This document shows positions 22,090 through 33,100 of a stretch of DNA of 64,000 nt, one piece after another. Each line of letters opens with the position of its first letter. Within the stretch, counting starts at the first letter, position 1. The stretch spans positions 1 through 64,000 of the forward strand of contig NZ_NPFW01000012.1 in assembly GCF_002259405.1 (NCBI RefSeq). Reading direction: 5' to 3'. This stretch comes from Rhodococcus sp. 14-2483-1-2 (lineage in GTDB: Bacteria; Actinomycetota; Actinomycetes; Mycobacteriales; Mycobacteriaceae). The notes below the pieces were generated by a model that saw only the letters and a program-made list of their open reading frames with translations, had not been told where the DNA came from and did no database searches. The translations under genes and the position numbers were made by a program.

Positions 22090-23103
22090 ATGCGATTTGC
22101 CGGCCTCAGCAGAACACCGAAGGCGTCTTCACGCTGGCGTCAGCGCCTGCTCGGCGTCGGTGCTGCAGCGCTCGTCCTTCCCCTCGCAGCCGGTGTCGTC
22201 GGTGGAGCAGTCGCTGTTGCAGCGCCCGCTCCCGTCGCGCATCAGGCCCCTGCCGGTGGCCGTGAAGACCTGATCGTCCCGTCCGAGATGGGCCCCATCA
22301 AGGTTCAGGTCCAGTGGGCGGCCCGCGGCGGAAACGCTGCTCTCTACTTGCTCGACGGACTGCGCGCACGCGACGACCGCAACGCCTGGACGTTCGAGAC
22401 CAACGCGCAGGATCAGTTCGCCAACGACGACGTGACCCTGGTCATGCCCGTCGGTGGTCAGTCGAGCTTCTACAGCGACTGGTACACCTCGTCGAACTTC
22501 AACGGCCAGGAAGTCACCTACAAGTGGGAGACGTTCCTGACCCAGGAACTGCCTGCATTCCTCGAGAATTACGGTGTCTCGCGCAGCAACAACGGTGTTC
22601 TCGGACTGTCGATGGGTGGCTCGGCCGCTCTGACGCTCGCCGCGTACCACCGCGATCAGTTCAAGTTCGCCGGTTCGCTCTCGGGCTACCTGAACATCTC
22701 GGCACCCGGCATGCGTGAGGCCATCCGCGTCGCCATGCTCGATGCCGGACGCTTCAACGTCGACTCCATGTGGGGACCGCCCTGGAACCCGGCGTGGCTG
22801 CGTAACGACCCGTTCGTCTTCGCACCGAGGCTGGAGGGCATGTCCCTGTACATCTCGGCAGCCAGTGGTCTGCCCGGCGAGTTCGATCGACCGGCCGCGC
22901 CGATCGATTTCTACAACACCGCCAACGGCATGGCTCTCGAGGCCCTCTCGCTCGCCAACACCCGTGCATTCCAGATCCGCATGAACACCCTCGGCATCCC
23001 GGCCACCTACAGCTTCCCGTCCAACGGCATTCACGCATGGCCGTACTGGGGAGCCGAGCTGTGGAAGGCTCGCGGCCAGATCCTGGACGCGCTCAACGCC
23101 TGA
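22090..23103 (+). CDS. Mycolyltransferase 2 (antigen 85 family)
   Basis: A 337-residue secreted paralogue of the preceding gene. The signal peptide spans about 1-46 (hydrophobic 20-45, ending AVAAPA). Nucleophile Ser174 lies in GLSMGGSAA, with His315 (GIHAWPYW) and likely Glu284. The two proteins are nearly identical over the motif SGYLNISAPGMREA, so they are recent tandem duplicates. It is preceded and followed by terminators, so it is probably transcribed alone. Confidence 0.95.
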   Translation: MRFAGLSRTPKASSRWRQRLLGVGAAALVLPLAAGVVGGAVAVAAPAPVAHQAPAGGREDLIVPSEMGPIKVQVQWAARGGNAALYLLDGLRARDDRNAWTFETNAQDQFANDDVTLVMPVGGQSSFYSDWYTSSNFNGQEVTYKWETFLTQELPAFLENYGVSRSNNGVLGLSMGGSAALTLAAYHRDQFKFAGSLSGYLNISAPGMREAIRVAMLDAGRFNVDSMWGPPWNPAWLRNDPFVFAPRLEGMSLYISAASGLPGEFDRPAAPIDFYNTANGMALEALSLANTRAFQIRMNTLGIPATYSFPSNGIHAWPYWGAELWKARGQILDALNA

Positions 23104-23129
23104 CACCGATCGACAAGTTGTTCTTAGAG

Positions 23130-23167
23130 AAATGCCGCCCCGCGTCTGTGCGCCGGGTGGCATTTTT
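23130..23167 (+). terminator. Intrinsic terminator after mycolyltransferase 2
   Basis: AAATGCCGCCC (23130-23140) pairs with GGGTGGCATTT (23155-23165), with one G-U pair and a 14-nt loop, and the stem runs into a T-run (ATTTTTC). It is a classical Rho-independent terminator 27 nt after the stop codon. Confidence 0.85.
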
Positions 23168-23325
23168 CGGTCTCGACCGTGATCGCCACCGTCGACCCAG
23201 TTCACAATTGCACCACCAGTCACAGCGAGTCTGCTGCTCGTCGGCATCGGGCACGTGTAGAAAGACATACGAAGCATGTCTCGATAGGAGACCTTCGAAA
23301 GTCACGTCGAAAGAGAGTCACCATC

Positions 23326-25227
23326 ATGCGCACTGAGCTTGTTCGGTTCGGTCGGGCTACATCGGCCGGCACACGGGCTCGGCGAGCGGCAGCAGCGCTG
23401 ACCGTCGCTTCCGCGCTGATGATCCCCTTCGCGACCACGACCGTTGCCTCCGCTGCCCCCGTCGCGCGGACGGCACCTGTCGCACTTGCCGGGCCTGCCT
23501 ACACGCAGACGTCCGGTGCCACGGTGACCTCGGTGGATTGGCTCTCCGACCGTCGCGTCGCCCTGTGGATCGAATCTCCGTCGATGGGCACGCCCATCCA
23601 GGTTCAGCTGCTGCTCGCACGTGACTGGAACATCAACCCGCAGGCGACGTTCCCGCAGGTGTACATGCTCGACGGACTGCGCGCCACGGATCAGGAGAAC
23701 GGCTGGACGGCCGAGACCGATGCCGAGTCGTACTTCGCCGACAAGAACGTCAACGTGGTCCTGCCCATCGGCGGCCAGTCCAGCTTCTACTCCGACTGGG
23801 TCGATCAGGACAACGGAAAGAACTACCAGTGGGAGACGTTCCTGACCAAGGAACTTCCGCCCATTCTGGAACGCGATTGGCGCAGCACCGACAACCGCGG
23901 AGTCGTCGGACTGTCGATGGGCGGCACGTCCGCGATGTTCCTCGCAGCGCGTAATCCCGGTTTCTTCAAGTTCGCCGGATCGCTCTCGGGCATCCTGAGC
24001 ACCACCTCGCTCGGCATGCCGCAGGCCATCCAGTACGCGATGACCGACGCCGGCGGGTTCAACTCGAGCGCCATGTGGGGGCCGCCGTCGAATTCGCTGT
24101 GGGCACAGCATGATCCGTACATGTTGGCCGACAAGCTCGAGGGCGTCAGTCTGTACATCTCCAGCGGCAACGGCTCGGCCGGACCGTACGATCAGCCGTC
24201 GCCCATTCCTGGCGTGAGCACCAACTACGCCGGCATGGGGCTCGAGATCCTGTCGCGACTGACCTCGCAGACGTTCGCCACCAAGCTCAATCAGCTCGGG
24301 ATTCCTGCTCAGGTCAACTACCGGCCGTCGGGCACGCACTCGTGGCCGTACTGGCAGTTCGAGCTGCATCAGCTGTGGCCGCAGCTCGCCACCGCGCTCG
24401 GTGTCGAGGTCGACAAGCCCGCGTGCAGCGCCGCCGGACTGATCGGCAACGCGAGCGGTGCCAATTCGTGGCTCGGGCCGTGCTTGACCGCCGAATACAA
24501 CGTGGCAGGCGGACGGGCTCAGGACTTCACCTTCGGTCGGGTCTTCTTCACCCCCGATACCGGGGCGCAGGTCGTCGCCGGTGCCATCGGTGGCATCTAT
24601 CAGGGCAACAGGGGCCCCGAGGGCGCTCTCGGCTTCCCGACGACCGGCGAGATCGGAACTCCCGACGGTCGTGGACGGTTCAACGCCTTCCAGAACGGCA
24701 TGGTCTACTTCACGCCGCAGACCGGCGCGCACGCGGTCAAGGGCGCGGTGCTCGACGAGTGGGCCGCCCAGGGTTACGAGGGCGGACCGCTTGGCTACCC
24801 GGTGCTCGACGAGGTCGCGACGCCGAACAAGCCCGGATCGGTGCAGGGCTTCGAGATCGGTGCCATCTACACCTCGCCCGACGCAGGGGTGCACTCGGTG
24901 CAGGGCATGATTCTGGGCAAGTACGGCGAATTGGGTTGGGAGGGTGGAGCTCTCGGGTTCCCCAAGTCCAACGAGCTCGGCCCGATCAGGGACGGCGGAC
25001 GCTTCAACCAGTTCGAGACGGGCAACATCTACTGGAGCCCTCTGAGCGGAGCCTGGTCCACCCCGTACGGTCCGATCTTCGACGCGTGGGGATCGGTCGG
25101 CTACGAGGGCGGCCGGTTGGGTTACCCCACCAGCGATCAGTTCGACATCGACGGTGGCGGTAAGCAGCAGAACTTCCAGTTCGGCATCATCACGCTGAAG
25201 GACGGCGTTGCCACGATCGCGCCGTAG
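23326..25227 (+). CDS. Mycolyltransferase 3 with C-terminal LGFP repeats (PS1/Cop1-like)
   Basis: A 633-residue secreted enzyme in two parts. Residues 1-44 are a signal peptide. The Ag85 domain (about 60-370) has nucleophile Ser197 in GLSMGGTSA, His338 in SGTHSWPYW and probably Glu307. Residues from about 375 to the end carry at least four LGFP-type repeats (GALGFP, GPLGYP, GALGFP, GRLGYP), which are thought to anchor proteins to the wall. This layout matches corynebacterial PS1 (Cop1). I chose ATG at 23326 because it starts a signal peptide after an AAGAGAG site; the frame stays open upstream to 23179. Confidence 0.94.
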   Translation: MRTELVRFGRATSAGTRARRAAAALTVASALMIPFATTTVASAAPVARTAPVALAGPAYTQTSGATVTSVDWLSDRRVALWIESPSMGTPIQVQLLLARDWNINPQATFPQVYMLDGLRATDQENGWTAETDAESYFADKNVNVVLPIGGQSSFYSDWVDQDNGKNYQWETFLTKELPPILERDWRSTDNRGVVGLSMGGTSAMFLAARNPGFFKFAGSLSGILSTTSLGMPQAIQYAMTDAGGFNSSAMWGPPSNSLWAQHDPYMLADKLEGVSLYISSGNGSAGPYDQPSPIPGVSTNYAGMGLEILSRLTSQTFATKLNQLGIPAQVNYRPSGTHSWPYWQFELHQLWPQLATALGVEVDKPACSAAGLIGNASGANSWLGPCLTAEYNVAGGRAQDFTFGRVFFTPDTGAQVVAGAIGGIYQGNRGPEGALGFPTTGEIGTPDGRGRFNAFQNGMVYFTPQTGAHAVKGAVLDEWAAQGYEGGPLGYPVLDEVATPNKPGSVQGFEIGAIYTSPDAGVHSVQGMILGKYGELGWEGGALGFPKSNELGPIRDGGRFNQFETGNIYWSPLSGAWSTPYGPIFDAWGSVGYEGGRLGYPTSDQFDIDGGGKQQNFQFGIITLKDGVATIAP

Positions 25228-25309
25228 CGAGGTGCACGACTCTTCAGAGTCCTCTCAGAGCGTGGCGGTACTGTCGCCTGCGAACCCGACGACCGAAGGA
25301 TTTCGATCG

Positions 25310-25855
25310 ATGACGCGTAATTCCCTCACCAGGACTCTGTCGCTCGGCGTGTTCGCCGTGGCGGCGAGTGCGATGCTGGTGGCCTGCGGGAGTGACGACT
25401 CGACGGCGACCGGAGCGCCGACGAGCACCACCTCGGCCGCTCAGACGACGACCGAGGCGAGTTCGACGACGTCGGCTGCCGAGACCACCACTGCTGCGCC
25501 CACCACAAGCCCGGGTGAGGCGGCCACCGCGCCGCCCGAGCAGCCGCAGCCCGTCCCGGACGATTTCCCGGGGCCGACGGAAAGCCAGATCGACGACCGC
25601 GGTACGAGTTTCCTGGACGAGTTGAAGAAGCAGGGCATCACTCCGGCGGGCAACGGCGACATCGCGGTGTCGACGGCCAATTACATCTGTGCCGCGCAGG
25701 CGCAGGGAGTCGCGGCGGAGGAGATCTCGACGTTCGTCACTGCGAACGTCGGCGTCGAGGCCAGCGCAGCCGGAACTCAGGTGAGCGAGACGCAGGCTCA
25801 GCAAACAGCCCAGACCTACATCGCCGCCGCGCAGGCGACCTACTGCAGGCCGTAG
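25310..25855 (+). CDS. Secreted lipoprotein with a DUF732-like domain
   Basis: A 181-residue lipoprotein. The lipobox LVAC places the lipidated Cys at residue 26. A Thr/Ser/Ala-rich linker follows to about residue 90. The C-terminal domain (about 100-181) has the two-Cys, helical character of DUF732 proteins (ANYICAAQAQGV and AAQATYCRP). ATG at 25310 has GAAGGA upstream; an upstream extension lacks this. It sits 7 bp before the cutinase-like gene, so the two are probably co-expressed. No function is established for this family. Confidence 0.8.
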   Translation: MTRNSLTRTLSLGVFAVAASAMLVACGSDDSTATGAPTSTTSAAQTTTEASSTTSAAETTTAAPTTSPGEAATAPPEQPQPVPDDFPGPTESQIDDRGTSFLDELKKQGITPAGNGDIAVSTANYICAAQAQGVAAEEISTFVTANVGVEASAAGTQVSETQAQQTAQTYIAAAQATYCRP

Positions 25856-25865
25856 ATCCACGGTG

Positions 25866-26819
25866 ATGGCCAAGCGTAAGCGCAGAATTCTTCCGGTGAT
25901 CGCCGTTGCGGCGATCATCGGTCTGATCATCGTCGCTCTGTGGTACCTGCTGGCCGGACGGCTGCCGAAGGAACCGGGTATCCCGGTGCCGCCGGGTCCC
26001 GAGGAGCCGACGTCGCAACCGGCGGACTGCCCCGACGTCCAGGTCATCGCCATTCCCGGTACCTGGGAGTCGTCTGCCACCGACGATCCGTACAACCCGA
26101 CGGCCAATCCGGCCTCGCTGATGCTCAACGTCACTCGCCCGCTGCAGGAGCAGTTCCCCGGCTCGCGAGCCGACGTCTACACCGTGCCGTACGTGGCTCA
26201 GTTCTCGAACCCCATCGCACTGCCGCCGGACGGCCAGCAGTCCTACAACAACAGTCGTACCGAAGGCAAAGCCGTCGCCGTGCAGAAGATGACCGATGTC
26301 AGCGCGCGTTGCCCGTTGACCAACTTCGTCCTCACCGGTTTCTCGCAGGGCGCGGTCATCGCCGGCGACATCGCGGCTGACATCGGAGCGGGCAACGGTC
26401 CCATCTCCGCCGATCGGGTTCTCGGTGTCACCGTCATCGCCGACGGTCGACGCGACGGCGTCTCCGGTACCGACGTTCCGGCCCCGCTCGACGGCGTCGG
26501 TGCAGAGGTCGCTCTGGGCGGACTCGACCTGCCCGGCATCACGATGACGGGGCGTCGAGAAGGTGGCTTCGGTGCTCTCGACGACCGGACCAACGAGATC
26601 TGCGCTCCCGGCGACTTGATCTGCTCGTCACCGTCGGATGGATTGTCGCTCCGCAACATTCCGCAGAGCATCCAGATTTTGATCGGTGCTGCAGGCAACC
26701 CCGTTCATGCGTCGTACAACAGTTTTGTCGTCGACGAATCCGGTACGACGGCCACTCAGTGGACCGCTGCGTGGGCCGCCGGACTGATCGAGAACGCCCC
26801 GACGCCCGCGCATTCGTGA
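25866..26819 (+). CDS. Culp6-type cutinase-like esterase (Rv3802c counterpart)
   Basis: A 317-residue membrane-anchored serine esterase. One N-terminal transmembrane helix (about 8-30) precedes a Pro-rich stretch and the cutinase fold. The nucleophile is Ser160 in TGFSQGA, with Asp250 (CAPGDLIC) and His281 (PVHASY). The Rv3802c family has phospholipase/thioesterase activity and is essential in mycobacteria, where it sits between fbp genes and fadD32 as here. Start ATG 25866 or GTG 25863. Confidence 0.9.
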   Translation: MAKRKRRILPVIAVAAIIGLIIVALWYLLAGRLPKEPGIPVPPGPEEPTSQPADCPDVQVIAIPGTWESSATDDPYNPTANPASLMLNVTRPLQEQFPGSRADVYTVPYVAQFSNPIALPPDGQQSYNNSRTEGKAVAVQKMTDVSARCPLTNFVLTGFSQGAVIAGDIAADIGAGNGPISADRVLGVTVIADGRRDGVSGTDVPAPLDGVGAEVALGGLDLPGITMTGRREGGFGALDDRTNEICAPGDLICSSPSDGLSLRNIPQSIQILIGAAGNPVHASYNSFVVDESGTTATQWTAAWAAGLIENAPTPAHS

Positions 26820-27026
26820 GCGATGACGCTTGATAACGGAAACGTCACAACGCAATGCGTGGCGATCTATTGCCAGGCACAAACCTGAGCCGTGAAACCC
26901 CCCAGCCGGTGTGATCGACTCCGGTCAGCAGCTAGAGTGGCGCCTTGGACCTGCGCAGATCGGCCTCGGCCGGGCTGCTCTCGCCACCCGAAACAAGACC
27001 GCTGCACACTCCGAGGAGAGCAATAG

Positions 27027-28025
27027 ATGAGTTCCGCCGAGGCCGCGACCGCAGGGCCGCGCAAATTCCGATTCGCTGCAGGCGGAGAGGGAAACGCCGA
27101 GGAGGGCGGGGCTCGGAAGTTCATCAAGCTGGCGCAACAGGCCGAGGAACTGGGCTACGACAGCTTCATGATTCCCGACCACCTGGGCAACCAGGTCGGT
27201 CCGATCGCGGCTCTCGGAGCACTCGCCGTCGCCACCGACAAGATTCGGCTCGGCACTGCTGTCCTGGCCAACGGCTTCCGGCATCCCGCTGTGCTGGCCA
27301 AGGATGCGGCCACCATCGACGTGCTGTCGGGCGGTCGACTCGAACTCGGTCTTGGTGCCGGGTGGATGCGTGAGGAGTACGACAAGGCGGGTATCACGTA
27401 CGACCGCCCGGGCGTGCGCATCGAGAAGCTCGAAGAGACCCTCGAAATTCTCGACGTCCTGTTGCGCGGTCAGGAATGCAACTTCGCGGGCAAGCACTAC
27501 ACGATCGCAGGACTCAAGGGCAGTCCTCGGCCACGGCAGGGACCGCGTCCTCCGATCTGCATCGGCGGTGGCGGTCCGAAGATGCTCGCGCTCGCGGCCA
27601 AGCACGCCGACATCATCTCCGTGGTGCCCAGCACCTCGAAGGAGGGCAAGCTGTTGCTCTCGGGCATGACCATCGAGAAGACCCTCGAGCGAGTCGAGCT
27701 CATTCGCAGCGCTGCGGGGGATCGGTTCGACGACATCGAACTGAACTGGGCCATCACCACGATCGTCGTCACCGACGATCGGGAGCAGATGGCCGAGATG
27801 GCGCTGGCGGCACTCGACAACGGCTACCCGCCGAACGTGGACGTCGACGTCAAGCTCACCGTCGAGGACATTCTGTCGTCTCCGTACCTCGCATTCGGGA
27901 CATACGAGGAAATTGCCGATCAGATCCGTAACGTTCGCGCGCGAACGACGATGTCCTATGTCGGGGTTTTCCCTACTCAAATGGAAGCATTCGCGCCGGT
28001 TGTCGACTTGCTGAAAGGCGAGTGA
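27027..28025 (+). CDS. F420-dependent LLM-class oxidoreductase
   Basis: A 332-residue luciferase-like (beta/alpha)8-barrel protein resembling the F420-dependent branch. Visible features are DSFMIPDHLGNQVGP near residue 48, the TDKIRLGTAVL strand and the ICIGGGGPKMLALAAKHAD glycine-rich turn near residue 177. It begins with its own ATG after GAGGAG and is separated from the esterase gene by 207 bp. It sits between the culp6-like gene and fadD32, where M. tuberculosis has nothing comparable. This could mean a cofactor-dependent step in lipid or cell-wall metabolism, but the substrate is unknown. Confidence 0.85.
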   Translation: MSSAEAATAGPRKFRFAAGGEGNAEEGGARKFIKLAQQAEELGYDSFMIPDHLGNQVGPIAALGALAVATDKIRLGTAVLANGFRHPAVLAKDAATIDVLSGGRLELGLGAGWMREEYDKAGITYDRPGVRIEKLEETLEILDVLLRGQECNFAGKHYTIAGLKGSPRPRQGPRPPICIGGGGPKMLALAAKHADIISVVPSTSKEGKLLLSGMTIEKTLERVELIRSAAGDRFDDIELNWAITTIVVTDDREQMAEMALAALDNGYPPNVDVDVKLTVEDILSSPYLAFGTYEEIADQIRNVRARTTMSYVGVFPTQMEAFAPVVDLLKGE

Positions 28026-28034
28026 CGTAGGCGC

Positions 28035-28082
28035 GTGTCGGTACGATGTAGCTGGCCTCGAAACCAGGTGCCAAACCGACAC
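28035..28082 (+). terminator. Nested hairpin downstream of the F420-type oxidoreductase
   Basis: GTGTCGGT (28035-28042) pairs with ACCGACAC (28075-28082). Inside it CTGG (28052-28055) pairs with CCAG (28064-28067). There is no U-run. The position right after the stop suggests an mRNA 3' end, but a leader role for fadD32 is possible. Confidence 0.45.
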
Positions 28083-28205
28083 CGTAAGAGCTACTAGTCA
28101 GTAACATAAAACGCTGTTCGGTGTCTGCATGCACGTAGCCGGTCGTGTGGGCCCAGGTCACGCAGGCTGTGTGGCAGCGGATTCGTGTCGGAGGAGATTG
28201 AAGTA

Positions 28206-30104
28206 ATGAGCCACACGTTCGATGATTTCATCGATGAGAACGGCCACATCACCATCGGCGAAGGGCAGACACTCGTCCGCCACGTCGAGGTGAACGTGCA
28301 GGAGAATTCCGACACGCTCGCGTACCGGTTCGTCGACTACTCCCGGGAACGTGACGGTGAAGCTCACGAGCTCACCTGGGCCGAGTTCGGTACTCGCCTC
28401 AAAGCTGTCGCTGCTCGCCTGCAGCAGGTCACCCAGCCCGGTGATCGCGTGGCCATCCTGGCCCCGCAGGGACTCGAGTACGTCATCGCCTTCTTCGGTG
28501 CGATCTACGCGGGCACCATCGCGGTTCCGCTGTTCGATCCCGACGAGCCCGGTCACACCGACCGCCTGCATGCCGTCCTCGGTGACTGCAAGCCCAGCGC
28601 CATCCTCACCGCGAGCAATTCGGCTGCAGGCGTGCGCGCGTTCTTCCGCGCGCTGCCCGCTGCGGAGCGGCCCAGGATCATCGCCGTCGACGCCGTCCCG
28701 GACAGCGTCGGCGAGACGTGGGTCGAGCCCAAGGCCGGGCTCGACGACATCGCCTACCTGCAGTACACGTCCGGCTCGACGCGTACCCCGGCCGGCGTCG
28801 AGATCACGCACCGGGCAGTGGGCGTGAACGCGCTGCAGATGGTCGACAGCATGGAGATCAACCACGACTCCCGCGGTGTCACCTGGCTGCCGATGTTCCA
28901 CGACATGGGCCTGCTCACCGTCATCCTCCCGGCGCTCGGCGGCAAGTACATCACCATCATGAGCCCGCGTGCCTTCGTGCAGCGGCCCTGGCGCTGGATC
29001 AAGGAGCTCGCCGCAGTCTCCGACGGCGCAGGCACCTTCGCAGCAGCACCGAACTTCGCGTTCGAGCACGCCGCCCAGCGCGGTCTGCCGAAGAACGGCG
29101 AGAGCCTCGACCTGTCCAACGTCATCGGTCTGATCAACGGCAGTGAGCCCGTCACCACGTCGTCGATGAAGAAGTTCAACGAGGCGTTCGGTCCGTACGG
29201 TCTGCCGAAGTCCGCGATCAAGCCGTCCTACGGCATGGCGGAGGCGACTTTGTTCGTCTCCACCAGCAAGCACGCCGACGAGGCGAAGGTGGTCTACGTC
29301 GACCGCGTCGAGCTCAACGCGGGCAACTTCGTCGTCGTCGCCCCCGACGCCCCCGGTGCCATCCCGCAGGTGTCCACCGGAACCGTCGCCCGCAGCCAGT
29401 GGGCTGCCATCGTCGATTCCGAGACCGCCGGCGAGGTTGCCGACGAGCACGTCGGTGAGATCTGGTTGCACGGCGAGAACATCGGCAAGGGCTACTGGGG
29501 CCGCGAAACCGAGACCACGGAGACCTTCCACAACAAGCTCGTCCACCGCAATCCCGAGGGCTCGCACGCAGAGGGCGCTCCCGAGGGTGGCAACTGGATG
29601 CGTACCGGCGACTTCGGCGTCTACCACGACGGCGAGCTCTACATCACCGGCCGCGTCAAGGACCTCGTCATCGTCGACGGCCGCAATCACTACCCGCAGG
29701 ACATCGAGTTCTCGGCTCAGGAAGCCAGCAAGGCCCTGCGTCCCGGCTTCGTCGCGGCCTTCGCCGTCCCGCTCAACCAGCTTCCGGACGTCGTGTTCGA
29801 GTTCAGTGGCGCAGCCCTGACCAAGGACTCCGACGACAGCTCCGAGCAGCTCGTCATCGTCGCCGAGCGCGCACCCGGCTCCGGCAAGGCAGACCCGGCT
29901 CCGATCGCCGACGAGGTGCGTGCCGCAGTGTCCGCCCGGCACGGCGTCACGGTTCGCGACGTCCTCCTCGTACCGGCCGGTTCCATTCCGCGTACGTCGA
30001 GCGGCAAGATCGCTCGACGCGCATGCAAGGCGGCGTACATCGAGGGCACGCTGCGTGGCGGTTATCAGCAGACGGCCTTCCCGGACGCAGAACTGCCCGA
30101 CTGA
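28206..30104 (+). CDS. fadD32: Long-chain fatty-acyl-AMP ligase FadD32
   Basis: A 632-residue fatty-acyl-AMP ligase (FAAL). It activates the meromycolate chain as acyl-AMP and loads it on the N-terminal ACP of Pks13. The ANL core motif is [15 protein letters not shown], a FAAL-like variant. [13 protein letters not shown] and the [18 protein letters not shown] hinge follow. ATG 28206 has GGAGGA at the right distance; a GTG at 28185 is also in frame. It precedes pks13 by 43 bp and accD4 follows, exactly as in Rv3801c-Rv3799c. Confidence 0.95.
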   Translation: MSHTFDDFIDENGHITIGEGQTLVRHVEVNVQENSDTLAYRFVDYSRERDGEAHELTWAEFGTRLKAVAARLQQVTQPGDRVAILAPQGLEYVIAFFGAIYAGTIAVPLFDPDEPGHTDRLHAVLGDCKPSAILTASNSAAGVRAFFRALPAAERPRIIAVDAVPDSVGETWVEPKAGLDDIAYLQYTSGSTRTPAGVEITHRAVGVNALQMVDSMEINHDSRGVTWLPMFHDMGLLTVILPALGGKYITIMSPRAFVQRPWRWIKELAAVSDGAGTFAAAPNFAFEHAAQRGLPKNGESLDLSNVIGLINGSEPVTTSSMKKFNEAFGPYGLPKSAIKPSYGMAEATLFVSTSKHADEAKVVYVDRVELNAGNFVVVAPDAPGAIPQVSTGTVARSQWAAIVDSETAGEVADEHVGEIWLHGENIGKGYWGRETETTETFHNKLVHRNPEGSHAEGAPEGGNWMRTGDFGVYHDGELYITGRVKDLVIVDGRNHYPQDIEFSAQEASKALRPGFVAAFAVPLNQLPDVVFEFSGAALTKDSDDSSEQLVIVAERAPGSGKADPAPIADEVRAAVSARHGVTVRDVLLVPAGSIPRTSSGKIARRACKAAYIEGTLRGGYQQTAFPDAELPD

Positions 30105-30147
30105 CGGACGCATCTTCCGTTTTTCCTCCGACACGACTTGGTGAGTA

Positions 30148-33100
30148 ATGGCTGAACTAGAGACAGACAAAATCGAGCGCGTGGACGGCGGAGACCTCAC
30201 GGTTGCGCAGCTGCGGGACTGGCTGCGCAACTGGGTTGCGGACGCGACCGGGCAACCGGCGTCGGCCATCTCCGACGACCGCCCGATGGAGGAATTCGGT
30301 CTGTCCTCTCGCGATGCCGTCGCACTGAGCGGCGAGATCGAGGAACTCGTGGGGGTCACGTTGACCGCCACCGTCGTCTATCAGCACCCCACCATCGCTT
30401 CGCTCGCCAAGATCATCATCGAGGGCGAGCCGGACGAGCCGGTCGGCACCGTCGACGATGCGTTCTACACCAGCGGTGGCCAGTCGGGCGACGCGCACGA
30501 CGTCGCGATCGTCGGCCTGTCCTCTCGATTCCCTGGCACCGGACACACTCCGGAAGAGATGTGGTCGCTGCTGATCGAGGGCCGCGACGGCATCACCGAT
30601 CTGCCCGACGGCCGCTGGCAGGAATTCACCTCCGATCCCGTCATCGCTGCGGCGGTGGCCGCGACGGTGACCAAGGGCGGTTACCTCGACGACGTCAAGA
30701 CCTTCGACGCCGAGTTCTTCGCGATGTCGCCCAATGAGGTCGTCAACGTCGATCCGCAGCAGCGGCTCGCGCTGGAACTGACCTGGGAAGCGTTGGAGCA
30801 CGCGCACATTCCGGCCAGCTCTATCAAGGGCAGCCAGGTCGGCGTCTTCATCGGCAGCTCCTCCAACGACTACCAGCTCATCGCCGTCAGCGACCCGGCC
30901 GTGCACCCGTATGCCCTCACCGGCACGTCCACCGCCATCGTCGCCAACCGAGTGTCGTACTTCTACGACTTCCGCGGGCCGTCGATCGCCGTCGACACCG
31001 CGTGCTCGTCGTCGCTGGTCGCCGTGCACCAGGCGGTGCGCAGTCTGCGTACCGGCGAATCCGATCTGGCCGTTGCCGGTGGCGTCAACATGCTGCTCGC
31101 GCCGCCCATCACCGTCGGATTCGGCCAGACGGGTGTGCTTGCGCCCGACGGCCGAATCAAGGCCTTCTCCTCCGACGCGAACGGCATGATCCGCTCCGAA
31201 GGCGGCGGACTCGTCGTGCTCAAGCGACTCGAGGACGCCGAACGCGACGGGGACGACATCCTCGCCGTCATCGCCGGATCCGCGATCAACCAGGACGGCC
31301 GCTCCAACGGACTGCTCGCACCGAGCCCGGACGCACAGGCCGATGCGCTTCGGTTCGCATACCGCGACGCCGGTATCAACCCGTCGGGCGTGGACTACAT
31401 CGAAGCGCACGGCACCGGAACCATTCTGGGCGACCCGATCGAGGCCGACGCTCTCGGTCGTGTGGTCGGTCGTGGCCGTGACGCCGACAAGCCGGCTCTG
31501 TTGGGATCGGCGAAGACGAACTTCGGCCACCTCGAATCTGCCGCAGGCGCAGCAGGTTTGATCAAGGTCGTCCTCGCGATGCAGCAGAACAAGCTGCCCG
31601 CCTCGCTGAACTACGCGGGCCCCAACCCGTACATCGACTTCGACAAGGCGCACCTGAAGGTGATCCCGGAGGCCACCGACTGGCCGCGGTACACCGGCAA
31701 GGCCGTCGCGGGCGTGTCCGGGTTCGGATTCGGTGGCACCAACGCGCACGTCGTCGTGAGCGAGTACGTCCCGGGTGAGACCGACGGCGCATTCGACCCC
31801 TCGGCCGTGGACCCGGACGCCGCGGTGGTGGAGGGCGTCTACGAGGAGCAGCTCGATTCCGAGACGACCAGCCCGGTCGCCGAGGCCGAGACCATCCTGG
31901 CAGAGTCCGAAAGTGCCCCGGAGACAGTGATTCTCGCGGTGTCCGCCGCCCTGCCGTCGCGTCGTAAGCGGGCTGCATCGGAATTGGCCGACTGGCTCGA
32001 GACCGAAGAGGGCAGCACGACGCCTCTCGTCGACGTCGGCCGCACGTTGGCTCGCCGCAACCACGGGCGTTCGCGCGCAGTGGTTCTGGCCTCCACCACG
32101 GCCGAGGCCATCGCGGGCCTGCGCGCCATCGCCGCCGGCAAGCCTGGCCCGGGCGTGTTCTCCGCGGATTCACCCGCGTCCAACGGAGCCGTGTGGGTGT
32201 TCTCCGGTTTCGGTTCGCAGCACCGCAAGATGGCATCGCGGCTGTACCGCACCAACGCGGTGTTCGCGGCCGAGGTCGACAAGGTGGACGAGCTGCTCGT
32301 CGACGAGGCCGGCTACTCCATCCGCGAGATCATCCTCGACGACTCGCAGACCTACGAGTTCGAGAACTCCCAGGTCGGCATCTTCGTCATCCAGATCGCC
32401 TTGGCGGCAACGCTTCGCGCGCACGGTGCCGAGCCGGCAGCCGTCATCGGCCACTCGATGGGTGAGGTCGCCGCCGCCTACGTCGCCGGTGGCCTGAACC
32501 TCGAAGACGCAGTGCGCATCATCTACGCCCGTTCGCGACTGCTGGCCGAGGGGCAGGACGGACTCGGAGCCGCATCGCAGGGTGCCATGGCTCTCGTCGA
32601 ATACACCCCGGACGAGGTCAAGACCCTCACCGATCAGTTCCCCAACGTCGAACCCTGCGTCTACGCAGCACCGACGCACACCACTGTCGGAGGACCACGC
32701 GCCGAGGTCGAGGCTCTCGTCGACATGGCCGAGACAGCAGGCAAGATGGCCCGCCTGCTCGACGTCAAGGGTGCCGGACACACCGCAGCAGTCGACGTGC
32801 TGCTCGGTGAGCTGGCCGCCGAACTGGCCGGAATCGAACCGAGCAAGCTCACCGCCGGGGTCTACTCGTCGGTCGATCGTGAGGCGCACTATCGCGTCGG
32901 GCATGCGGCGATCCACGGTGTCGACTACTGGACCAAGGGAATGCGTCATCCGGTCTGGTTCACTCAGGCCGTCAATGTCGCTGTGGGAGACGGTCACACG
33001 ACGTTCGTCGAGCTCGCTCCCAACCCCGTCGCGTTGATGTCGGTGGCCGCCACGGCATGGGCTGCAGGCGTCGCCGATTCGACTCTGATCCCGACGCTCA

